Origin: Candidatus Saccharimonadota bacterium
GTDB taxonomy: Bacteria; Patescibacteriota; Saccharimonadia; Saccharimonadales; Saccharimonadaceae
DNA length: 64,000 nucleotides
Assembly (NCBI GenBank): GCA_017556795.1
Contig: JAFYLZ010000004.1
Location: forward strand, 62,001-126,000
Reading direction: 5' to 3'
In this document: piece after piece, positions 1 through 6,702 of the stretch
Layout: each line of letters opens with the position of its first letter
How positions within the stretch are numbered: the first letter of the stretch is position 1
Notes under the pieces: model-generated
Databases searched by the model: none
Told to the model about the DNA's origin: nothing
What the model saw: only the letters and a program-made list of their open reading frames with translations
Made by a program: the position numbers and the translations under genes

Positions 1-765
1 GTTGGCGGAGCGCTCGATTTGGTGAGTTTTTAAAAGGAAGCCCATCCACAAAGTGCCGAGTTTGATTTTGGTTAGAAGACGATAAAAAGCGCAGAAAGAC
101 GGATAGAAACGAGCGCGGAAAAGATCTGAGAATTTTGGCCCTTTGGTTGGGGTTTTGATAGCTGGGGTATGTAAATCCCTAATAATAACGGCGCCGCCGG
201 TGGTAGCATCGATGGATTTTTCTTTGCCAAACGAGAGAGCGGTAGCGACACCAACCGTGCCGATCTCACGACCGTCTTTATAATGTGCGCCAGTGCAGTG
301 AGCCATGTCTTCGAAAATTTGGAAGTTGAATTTTGCGGCAAGTTTTTCGAACTTGGCGATATCGACTGGGATGCCAAGAGTATTTTGAATAATAATACCT
401 TTAATGTCTGGGTGCTTGGCCAAGAGTTTTTCGAGGGTCTTATCGTCGTAATGCAAGGTTTCTGGATTGATGTCGGCAAAAATCGGGGTCATTTTGGCGG
501 CCGTGATGGCTTCGATGACGGCGTGGCAGGTGAAGCCGTTCATGACAACTTTGCTGCCTGGTTCGAGCACGGTTTTTAGCGCGATGGCGAGAGCGGTGCG
601 GCCGTTTTTGGTGACGGCAACATGAGCTTCGTCGCTGCCGTAACGCTTAGCAAGATGAGCGCAAAGTGCTTTTTGTGATTTTTTGGTACCAACGGCGAAA
701 AGGTGGCCGAGGCGTTCGCCGGCAGAAAAACGACTGGCTTGGGCGAGAAAATAATGCTTAGACAT
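1..765 (-). CDS. DegT/DnrJ/EryC1/StrS-type PLP aminotransferase, partial (C-terminus beyond window)
   Basis: The frame is open from an ATG at 765 to the first base of the window, giving 255 codons without a stop. The translation begins MSKHYFLAQASRFSAGERLG and holds the hallmarks of the DegT aminotransferase fold: a VTKNGRTALAIAL helix near residue 50 (PLP phosphate pocket), an EDMAHCTGA segment (the Asp that contacts the PLP ring) and SFGKEKSIDATTGG, whose Lys is the expected Schiff-base lysine. Members transaminate keto-sugars in surface-glycan synthesis, though other substrates occur. The start overlaps the stop of the upstream hydrolase gene by 8 bp, so it is the third gene of an operon with that hydrolase and a MurF-like ligase. 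The substrate cannot be told from the sequence. Confidence 0.85.
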   Translation of the reverse strand, partial: MSKHYFLAQASRFSAGERLGHLFAVGTKKSQKALCAHLAKRYGSDEAHVAVTKNGRTALAIALKTVLEPGSKVVMNGFTCHAVIEAITAAKMTPIFADINPETLHYDDKTLEKLLAKHPDIKGIIIQNTLGIPVDIAKFEKLAAKFNFQIFEDMAHCTGAHYKDGREIGTVGVATALSFGKEKSIDATTGGAVIIRDLHTPAIKTPTKGPKFSDLFRARFYPSFCAFYRLLTKIKLGTLWMGFLLKTHQIERSAN

Positions 766-1432
766 TTTTTAATTCCTCCGCGATAGCGTCGGCGAGTTCT
801 TCTGGGTGCGAAATGTATGGTGCATGAGTCCAATCTGGGAAGAATTTGAGATTTGAGTTCGGTAATCTCTCGTTCATTTTGTTGGCTTGGCGTGGCGGAG
901 TGACGGTGTCTTTCTGGCCCCAAAGAATAGAAGCCGGAGTTGTGACTTTACTAATATCGAGAGACTTGTCGGATTCGAGCATGTTCTCGAGTGTGCGCTT
1001 CATGTTTTCTGGAGCTTTGCCGTAGTCGGTAGAACCGGTGATGCGATGGAAAGCTTTGTCGATAAATTTAATCTTGCGTAGTGGTTTGCCGATTTTAGCA
1101 ATAATCTTAACGATGGTTTTCTTGGCGGATGCCTCATAAACACCAGCGGCGTCGAGCAAAATGAGGTGTTTTAGCTTGGCTGGATTTTTGGAACAGAGAT
1201 TAAGTAAAATGCGGCCACCATTGGAATGACCTAATGCGACGGCGCCGTCTGGAATATTTTCGTTAGCCCAATCGACATAGCCGTCAATGGTCCAAACTTT
1301 TTTGGATGGAGCGGTGAGGCCTGGGACGTTCAAAAAGTGAACTTTGATTCCCTGCTTTTTTAATAATTCGAGTGTTTTATCCCAGCGCGTTGCATCATAG
1401 GACCACCCGTGGATGATGTACAGCTCTTTCAT
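758..1432 (-). CDS. alpha/beta hydrolase
   Basis: A 224-residue alpha/beta-hydrolase-fold protein. An oxyanion-type HGW lies at residues 8-10, the nucleophile elbow GHSNGG places Ser70, the acid is probably Asp175 (WGQKDTVTP) and the base His203 (DWTHAPY). The spacing is normal for a soluble single-domain hydrolase, and there is no signal peptide or cap longer than about 60 residues. It starts inside the stop of the MurF-like gene (ATGA overlap) and overlaps the aminotransferase start, so the three are almost certainly cotranscribed and translationally coupled. The substrate is unknown; an ester or amide in envelope metabolism would suit the neighbours, but that is inference. Confidence 0.85.
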   Translation of the reverse strand: MKELYIIHGWSYDATRWDKTLELLKKQGIKVHFLNVPGLTAPSKKVWTIDGYVDWANENIPDGAVALGHSNGGRILLNLCSKNPAKLKHLILLDAAGVYEASAKKTIVKIIAKIGKPLRKIKFIDKAFHRITGSTDYGKAPENMKRTLENMLESDKSLDISKVTTPASILWGQKDTVTPPRQANKMNERLPNSNLKFFPDWTHAPYISHPEELADAIAEELKNV

Positions 1433-2703
1433 GAATCAAGACCTCGTTTTTTGCGGCGCTTAACGGCAGCTGGTTCGCGGCGACAGAGTTTGTCGGCGTC
1501 TTCTGGGTTCTTGAGCAATTTTTCGATAATCCATTCGAGGTACTGGCTACCCTTAAAGAACAGGGTTTCTTTGCCGGTGACGTGTTTTTCAATATAGTCT
1601 AGTGCGCGGCGTGGATCGGTAGTGGTTTGGGCGGAAAGACCGAGCTCTTTGAGCTTTGGTGCGGTGTATTTTTTGGTACGTTCGCCAACCAAGATGATTT
1701 TTTCTGGTTCGACGTCGGCAATCAAATTAGCAAGCTTTTCGTGCTCTTCTTTTTCGATGGAGCCCTGGTCGACAATGTCGCCAATTACGAGCCATTTATG
1801 ATCGGTATGCATGAGGCGTGCCATTTCGAGGAACGAAGTCATCGAAATAAGATGCGCGTTGTAACTACTGTCGATAATTTTAATACCTTTAATTCCCTCA
1901 AAATATGAGCTACGGCTAGGCGGAACTCTGACACCAGAGAAGTCTGGTTTGAATGGGAGTTTGAGATATTTCATCAAATCTTGCAAAACTAAGAGATGGA
2001 ACGAAAGATTTCGAACTTCTGGATGGTTGAAATGAAAAGTCGTTTTGCCATAGGTAAAGTCGGTGTATTCTGGGTAGACGACGTATTTTTTGATCTCGGT
2101 TTTCTTGATGGCGATGACTTTGGCTTTGATATTTTTGACGGCATCTTTCATATGCTGATCGGTGGCGTCGATGTAGACCAACTTGGTAGTATTCTCTGGG
2201 AGTTTGGCGAACTCGTTGGCGATAGCCTCTTCGAGAGAGTCGAATTCGCCGGATTTAACGACGTTTTCGAATTTGGCGGCGTGTGAAAGGCCGAGAGACA
2301 CCCAGATAGTAACCTCTGGTTTGAGCCAGGTGGCGAGAAACTCGGTTTCGTGTGGGCGTTCGCCGTCGATTTCAACTACGTAGAAGGGCTCTTTTCTGGT
2401 ATAGAACAGAGAGCGGAATGGAGCTTCGAGGAAGAGGCGGAGCCAGTGGAGCCTGGAGGCCTTGATGCCCTTCATGCCAAGAATATCAAAAGAGATGCCG
2501 AAGGCCGAGTTGGCGTCGTGCGAAAAATGAGCCTTGTCGGTCATCTGGAGTTCCATAAGGTTCAACATGGTGGTTTTGCCTGCGGAACCGGTAATTGCAA
2601 TAATGCGTGGTTTCCAGCGTTTTAGGGAGCGATTAGCAAAGTGTTTGAAGTAATTCGCGGCAGTAAAATAAAAACGCTTCTTGAAATTTGATACGAGTAT
2701 CAT
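1429..2703 (-). CDS. MurF-like Mur ligase without the N-terminal substrate domain
   Basis: ATP-dependent amide ligase of the Mur family. The P-loop TGSAGKTT sits at residues 38-45, far closer to the N-terminus than in MurF, so the N-terminal UDP-sugar-binding domain is missing. Downstream parts resemble MurF: IIDSSYNAH (MurF has IIDDSYNAN), VIGDIVDQG, and a C-terminal FFKGSQYLEWIIEKLL. I chose the ATG at 2703 over one at 2724 because a TATAAT box (2711-2716, minus strand) ends 7 nt before it, so the upstream ATG would lie outside the mRNA. First gene of an operon with a hydrolase and a DegT aminotransferase. It could be a true but reduced MurF or, more likely given context, a ligase acting on a different amino-sugar or peptide substrate. 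Confidence 0.75.
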   Translation of the reverse strand: MILVSNFKKRFYFTAANYFKHFANRSLKRWKPRIIAITGSAGKTTMLNLMELQMTDKAHFSHDANSAFGISFDILGMKGIKASRLHWLRLFLEAPFRSLFYTRKEPFYVVEIDGERPHETEFLATWLKPEVTIWVSLGLSHAAKFENVVKSGEFDSLEEAIANEFAKLPENTTKLVYIDATDQHMKDAVKNIKAKVIAIKKTEIKKYVVYPEYTDFTYGKTTFHFNHPEVRNLSFHLLVLQDLMKYLKLPFKPDFSGVRVPPSRSSYFEGIKGIKIIDSSYNAHLISMTSFLEMARLMHTDHKWLVIGDIVDQGSIEKEEHEKLANLIADVEPEKIILVGERTKKYTAPKLKELGLSAQTTTDPRRALDYIEKHVTGKETLFFKGSQYLEWIIEKLLKNPEDADKLCRREPAAVKRRKKRGLDS

Positions 2704-2710
2704 GGTTTTA

Positions 2711-2716
2711 ATTATA
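2711..2716 (-). promoter_or_regulatory. -10 box of the MurF-like operon (leaderless)
   Basis: TATAAT preceded by TGC on the minus strand, ending 7 nt before the ATG at 2703. The predicted transcript therefore begins at or next to the start codon. It abuts the hairpin that terminates rpsJ. Confidence 0.7.
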
Positions 2717-2722
2717 GCACAC

Positions 2723-2804
2723 AAACATCAAAAATGCCCTTTCGAGGACCGTAAGCTTGGCCGAACGGCCTTGAGTGTGTCCGAGAAAGGGCGTTTTGAT
2801 GTTT
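2723..2804 (-). terminator. long compound hairpin downstream of rpsJ
   Basis: Arms 2723-2743 and 2785-2804 pair over 19 bp with one small internal mismatch. Within the loop a second stem (GGAC/GTCC) and a GGCC-GTTC-GGCC hairpin can form. On the minus strand the descending arm contains a T5 run. It probably ends rpsJ transcription, but it is much larger than the other terminators in the window and runs into the next promoter, so a small structured RNA is also possible. Confidence 0.6.
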
Positions 2805-2817
2805 TGTGATGTTCTAA

Positions 2818-3168
2818 TTACATCTTGATTTCGGCATCAACACCGGCAGGAAGCGAGAGGTTTTGGAGGCTCTCGATAGTCTTTGGGGTGGCGTTGAGGA
2901 TGTCGATCAAACGTTTGTGGACTTTCATTTCGAAAGCTTCACCACCGGTCTTGTAGACGTGTGGGGATTTCACAACGGTGAAAGTTGAACGCTTGGTTGG
3001 TAGAGGCACTGGGCCAGATACCTGGGCACCGGTACGGATAGCGGTGTCGATGATTTGTTTTGCGCTCTGGTCGATGACGCGGTGGTCATAGGCTTTGAGG
3101 CGGATGCGAATTTTAAGTCCTTCGCTTTTGGCTGCAGTTTTTGCAGTAGTTTTCTTGGCTTCTGCCAT
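2818..3168 (-). CDS. rpsJ: 30S ribosomal protein uS10
   Basis: A 116-residue S10. After a Lys/Ala-rich N-terminal extension of about 17 residues the core reads [20 protein letters not shown], followed by [14 protein letters not shown] and the conserved SPHVYK segment, all typical of uS10, which sits in the 30S head and also acts as NusE in antitermination. It is not followed by rplC/rplD as in the usual S10 operon but by a hairpin and a MurF-like gene. A Shine-Dalgarno AAGGAATTC precedes the ATG. The leader of about 120 nt carries two copies of AAGTAT-C-ATCT-like sequence (near 3203 and 3236). Confidence 0.97.
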   Translation of the reverse strand: MAEAKKTTAKTAAKSEGLKIRIRLKAYDHRVIDQSAKQIIDTAIRTGAQVSGPVPLPTKRSTFTVVKSPHVYKTGGEAFEMKVHKRLIDILNATPKTIESLQNLSLPAGVDAEIKM

Positions 3169-3341
3169 GAATTCCTTCCTCTCTATAACCTCAGATGAAT
3201 ACTTAGATGATTCGTCGATGAGTTTTTAGAGATAGATACTTAATGTTAATATGTTTCATAACTATATACCATTTTGTTAAAAAAATCAATAGGGTAGCCC
3301 TCTAAGCGGTATAGTATAATATAGATATGAGAAGGAGGTCT

Positions 3342-4304
3342 ATGAAAAAGTCGATTTTTATCTTGGCGCTTTTTGCTATGACAATGATTGCGGCGCCAGC
3401 ATATGCGGTGGAATGTAAGGAGGGTGCGGGTGGTATTTCCCTGTCACCAGCTTCGGAAGACTTTAGTTTTGAGGCCGGGGACGTGCACGAATCAACTATT
3501 AAAATCAAAAACATGAATGCGAGTGACACGTCAAACTTAAAAGTTTACGCGGCGCCATACTCGGTGGACGAAAACAGCACGAAGGATTTTACGACTAACA
3601 AACCACGCACGCAGATTAGCCGCTGGATTGAATTTGAAGGTCCGGATGGTGAATATGCGCAGGAGGCGATTTTTGAAGTGGGGCCTTGCGACGAGCGAGC
3701 CGTTAATTATCGTGTCGTGGTGCCAGATAGCATTCCGGATGGTGGGCAATATGCAGTGATTTTCGTTGAAAACACCGGGAGCGGCAGCGATGCTGGCATC
3801 AAAACCGTATCGCGCGCCGGTATGCTGGTTTATGGCCGCGCAAGCGGTGGTGAGACTATCGAACAAGCTGAGATTTTAGACATCCATGCTGGAACTAGTG
3901 ACGAGGCTAAAGATAAAGATGGCCAACCACTTGGTAAGACTGTGGTGTCGGTAGGTGGCGAGGTCAAAAATACCGGCAATGTAGATATTGCCGTGACGGG
4001 TGATTTTAAGGTGACGAACGTCTTTGGGCAAGAGCTTTATCATAATACGGCATACACTTCGGTTCTGCCGGACGCAACGATGAAAATTACGGATGACTGG
4101 GCGGATACTTCGATGATTGGCCTATTTATGGTGACCTATTCCCTTTCTGCGCCGGGCGTTGAAACTAGAGAGGTGACGCAGCTAGTATTTATTTGCCCAT
4201 TGCCAGTATTAATCGTAATGGTCTTGTTCTTGATTGTGGTGATTGTCGGCATTATCTCAATTCAGAAGAAACGCCGCGAACGTAAAGCGCGCTACGGATT
4301 CTAA
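3342..4304 (+). CDS. DUF916-like (WxL-interacting-protein-like) surface protein with C-terminal membrane anchor
   Basis: Sec signal peptide (MKKSIFILALFAM..PAYA), an extracellular region of about 255 residues and one C-terminal transmembrane helix followed by a basic tail (KKRRERKARYGF). The ectodomain follows the DUF916 pattern: ISLSPAS start, an acidic strand, an IKIKNMN strand, a Tyr-rich strand, a SRWIEFEG segment and a VPDSIPDGGQYAVIF segment. It is a paralogue of the protein at 42680-43582. I prefer the ATG at 3342 because AAGGAGGT lies just upstream. However, TATAAT at 3315-3320 also puts an in-frame ATG at 3327 in leaderless position, adding five residues (MRRRS). It sits alone between rpsJ and tuf on the opposite strand. 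Confidence 0.8.
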   Translation: MKKSIFILALFAMTMIAAPAYAVECKEGAGGISLSPASEDFSFEAGDVHESTIKIKNMNASDTSNLKVYAAPYSVDENSTKDFTTNKPRTQISRWIEFEGPDGEYAQEAIFEVGPCDERAVNYRVVVPDSIPDGGQYAVIFVENTGSGSDAGIKTVSRAGMLVYGRASGGETIEQAEILDIHAGTSDEAKDKDGQPLGKTVVSVGGEVKNTGNVDIAVTGDFKVTNVFGQELYHNTAYTSVLPDATMKITDDWADTSMIGLFMVTYSLSAPGVETREVTQLVFICPLPVLIVMVLFLIVVIVGIISIQKKRRERKARYGF

Positions 4305-4310
4305 ACAAAC

Positions 4311-4339
4311 AAAAATCCGCTCCGGAGAGCGGATTTTTT
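4311..4339. terminator. bidirectional terminator between surface gene and tuf
   Basis: AAAAATCCGCTC, loop CGGA, GAGCGGATTTTTT: a perfect GC-rich stem flanked by A and T runs, so it can end the plus-strand surface gene and the minus-strand tuf. Confidence 0.9.
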
Positions 4340-4356
4340 GTTAGTCGGTTACTAGA

Positions 4357-5541
4357 TTATTTGATAACCTTGGTGATAACACCAGAACCAACGGTCTTGC
4401 CACCTTCGCGGATAGCGAAGCGGTCGTTGTTGTTCATAGCGACTGGAGCAAGAAGTTTGACGTTGAAGGTAACTTGGTCACCAGGCATGACGATTTCTTT
4501 GTCAGCTGGAAGTTCGACTTCACCGGTAACATCCGTAGTACGGAAGTAGAATTGTGGCTTGTAACCCTTTGAGAATGGGGTGTGGCGGCCGCCTTCTTCT
4601 TTCTTCAAGATGTAAACTTGTGCTTCGAATTCGGTGTGTGGGGTGATGGTGCCTGGGGCAGCGATCACTTGGCCACGCTCGATTTGTTCGCGTTCGATAC
4701 CACGGAGGAGAAGACCAGCGTTATCGCCAGCTTGACCTTGGTCGAGAGTCTTGTGGAAGGCTTCGATACCGGTAACGACAGATTTTTGAGTTTCTTTGAG
4801 ACCGACGATTTCAACTTCGTCATTCAATTTGACAACACCTTGCTCGATACGACCGGTAGCAACGGTACCACGGCCTTTGATTGAGAAGACGTCTTCGATT
4901 GGCATGAGGAATGGTTTGTCGAGATCGTGTTCTGGGATATCAAAGTACTCATCCATAGCAGTAACGAGTTCCATGATAGCATCTTCGGCTTCTTTGTCGC
5001 CTTCGAGAGCCTTGGTTGCAGAACCTTTGATGATTGGAGCGTTGTCACCATCGAAACCATATTTGTTAAGAAGGTCACGAACATCCATTTCAACGAGTTC
5101 GACGAGTTCTGGATCAGCGAGGTCCATCTTGTTGAGGAAGACGATGATCTTTGGAACGTTCACCTGGTGGGCGAGAAGGACGTGCTCACGGGTCTGTGGA
5201 AGTGGACCATCGTTAGCAGCAACCACGAGGATTGCACCATCGACCTGAGCGGCACCGGTAATCATGTTTTTAATGTAGTCAGCGTGGCCCGGCATATCGA
5301 CGTGGGCGTAGTGACGTTTTTCAGATTCATACTCTTGGTGAGAAGTAGCGATGGTGATACCACGAGCTTTTTCTTCTGGAGCGTTATCGATCTGATCGTA
5401 AGCAACTGCTTTGTTAACTTCTGAAGGAAGTCTTTTTGCGAGGACGTTAGTAATCGCAGCGGTTAAAGTGGTTTTACCATGGTCGACGTGACCCATGGTG
5501 CCGACGTTGATGTGCGGCTTGGAACGGTCAAAATTTGCCAT
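4357..5541 (-). CDS. tuf: elongation factor Tu
   Basis: A full-length 394-residue EF-Tu delivering aminoacyl-tRNA to the ribosome. The G1 motif GHVDHGKT is at 17-24, followed by DMPGHADY (G3; Met replaces the usual Cys of DCPGHADY), NKMD (G4) and SATKALEGD (G5), then domains 2 and 3 ending in [11 protein letters not shown]. The start is supported by AAGGAG 5 nt upstream. The promoter is TTTACA-17-TAAAAT (5636-5641, 5613-5618), giving a leader of about 65 nt with an 8-bp stem-loop. The gene stands apart from fusA and rpsLG, which lie elsewhere in the window. Confidence 0.98.
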   Translation of the reverse strand: MANFDRSKPHINVGTMGHVDHGKTTLTAAITNVLAKRLPSEVNKAVAYDQIDNAPEEKARGITIATSHQEYESEKRHYAHVDMPGHADYIKNMITGAAQVDGAILVVAANDGPLPQTREHVLLAHQVNVPKIIVFLNKMDLADPELVELVEMDVRDLLNKYGFDGDNAPIIKGSATKALEGDKEAEDAIMELVTAMDEYFDIPEHDLDKPFLMPIEDVFSIKGRGTVATGRIEQGVVKLNDEVEIVGLKETQKSVVTGIEAFHKTLDQGQAGDNAGLLLRGIEREQIERGQVIAAPGTITPHTEFEAQVYILKKEEGGRHTPFSKGYKPQFYFRTTDVTGEVELPADKEIVMPGDQVTFNVKLLAPVAMNNNDRFAIREGGKTVGSGVITKVIK

Positions 5542-5569
5542 TCATTCTCCTTTTATATTATTTATTACG

Positions 5570-5641
5570 TTTGGAGCGCTAATAAAAACCAGCTCCAAAA
5601 CTCTACGGTATTATTTTAGACTATTTTTGGAAGATTGTAAA
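5570..5641 (-). promoter_or_regulatory. tuf promoter and leader stem-loop
   Basis: Minus-strand -35 TTTACA (5636-5641), 17-nt spacer, -10 TAAAAT (5613-5618). In the leader, TTTGGAGC and GCTCCAAA (5570-5577 and 5592-5599) form an 8-bp stem with a 14-nt loop. No known riboswitch fits. Confidence 0.6.
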
Positions 5642-5695
5642 GGGTTTAAGGCTGTTAATATTATGCAATATTTTTGACGTAAAGTAAAGCCCTTA

Positions 5696-5756
5696 TTGTA
5701 ATTTGGGGTAAAGTGTGCTACAATAAAAACAGGAGGAGCTCTCAAAAAGAGCTCCT
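5696..5756 (+). promoter_or_regulatory. promoter and 5' hairpin of the Pro/Thr-rich protein gene
   Basis: -35 TTGTAA (5696-5701), 17-nt spacer, -10 TACAAT (5719-5724). Starting about 10 nt after the -10, AGGAGCTCT and AGAGCTCCT form a perfect 9-bp stem with loop CAAAA at the predicted 5' end of the mRNA. Confidence 0.65.
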
Positions 5757-5784
5757 TACTATATATCGAGAGGGGGGTGCACCT

Positions 5785-6576
5785 ATGAGAAAAGCACCTA
5801 GAAAGAGCAAGAAGGAAAGACGGCGTCGCCAGATTGCGATTGCTGTGCCGAGCGCTATTCTGTTTTTGACTATAGTCTTGGTGATGGTCGCTTGCATTAG
5901 TAGCTCAAAGAAGGCGCCTGCGGAAAGTGTTCCCTCGTCTTCGTCTGAGATAACGATTGTCACGACCACTACAGAACCGACAACTCAGCCGACAACAGAA
6001 TCAACGACGGAGCCGACGCCGACACCTGTGCCGACTAACACTCCGACACCGGAACCTACGCCGACGCCTGTGCCGACCGACACTCCGACTCCGGAGCCGA
6101 CGCCGACACCTGTGCCGACTAACACTCCGACACCGGAGCCGACCAAGTCGACGAAGCCAACTAAGGCTCCGACCGAAACGACTCCGAAGCCGACTGATCC
6201 ACCGCCGGAAACTACGCCCGAGCCGCCGCCGGAGACTACGCCGGAACCGACTCAGCCGAAACCCAGCAATCCGCCCGGAAGAGATTTCGATGCCGAATAC
6301 AATTCAGCGGTCTCTCGCCTTCGCGAACTAGGTTATACTATCACTTCTGAAAGCAAGAAGAGTACTAGTTATAGAATTAAATTTAAGAATGCGACTGGTA
6401 CGTATAATGGCACGATTAGTGTTAGTTTTAATCGAGGCGAGGAAGAGTGGGAAATGGCTTACGTTCCAGTAGATAAGAATGATCCAAGCGCTACGTATAT
6501 ATATTGTGATATCAACAAAAATCCTGTCACGATGATAGACAAGCTTGATCCCGCCTGGATGAATTATTCCGGCTAA
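5785..6576 (+). CDS. membrane-anchored protein with Pro/Thr-rich stalk and C-terminal globular domain, unknown function
   Basis: Start chosen at 5785, after a purine-rich GAGAGGGGGG, rather than the upstream ATG at 5713, which overlaps the -10 box. The protein (263 residues) has a strongly basic N-terminus (KSKKERRRRQ), one transmembrane segment with a Cys at its end (VMVACIS, possibly lipidated), a long Pro/Thr stalk of about 110 residues that includes three 14-residue repeats, and a C-terminal domain of about 90 residues. That domain begins DFDAEYNSAVSRLRELGYTI and is rich in Tyr and Ser. The layout is that of a cell-surface protein holding a small domain away from the membrane. I do not recognise the domain. 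Confidence 0.7.
   Translation: MRKAPRKSKKERRRRQIAIAVPSAILFLTIVLVMVACISSSKKAPAESVPSSSSEITIVTTTTEPTTQPTTESTTEPTPTPVPTNTPTPEPTPTPVPTDTPTPEPTPTPVPTNTPTPEPTKSTKPTKAPTETTPKPTDPPPETTPEPPPETTPEPTQPKPSNPPGRDFDAEYNSAVSRLRELGYTITSESKKSTSYRIKFKNATGTYNGTISVSFNRGEEEWEMAYVPVDKNDPSATYIYCDINKNPVTMIDKLDPAWMNYSG
6013..6138 (+). repeat. three tandem 42-bp repeats coding for a Pro/Thr stalk
   Basis: Copies at 6013-6054, 6055-6096 and 6097-6138, each coding for PTPTPVPT(N/D)TPTPE. Copies 1 and 3 differ by a single base, while the middle copy differs more. Flanking sequence continues the same low-complexity theme. Confidence 0.9.
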
Positions 6577-6596
6577 AGTCTGTAAGGCCTTTCTAG

Positions 6597-6629
6597 AAAG
6601 CGTCGTTTGGTAAAACGGCGCTTTTTTTT
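6597..6629 (+). terminator. terminator of the Pro/Thr-rich protein gene
   Basis: AAAGCG-CGTTT / AAACG-CGCTTT stem followed by a run of T. It lies immediately before the -35 of the adhesin promoter. Confidence 0.85.
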
Positions 6630-6630
6630 C

Positions 6631-6700
6631 TTGACTTTTTATTGCGTTTATGTATATAATAGAGATACAAAGGTCATATTTTAAAAACAAAAAGGTCGTA
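6631..6700 (+). promoter_or_regulatory. adhesin promoter with AAGGTCATA leader element
   Basis: -35 TTGACT (6631-6636), -10 TATAAT (6655-6660). AAAGGTCATA occupies 6669-6678, beginning 8 nt after the -10. A second, related AAAAGGTCGTA sits at 6690-6700, just before the ATG. The first element is shared with the leaders of three other surface-protein genes. Confidence 0.65.
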
Positions 6701-6702
6701 AA

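Noticed and set aside
6013-6138. Regular 42-bp repeats considered as a CRISPR-like array
   Set aside because: The repeats are contiguous, in frame and coding, with no unique spacers and no cas genes nearby.
5957-6331. Arg/Leu-rich frame over the Pro/Thr stalk
   Set aside because: A frame-shifted reading of the 42-bp repeats; the composition is an artefact of repeated CCG/ACG codons.
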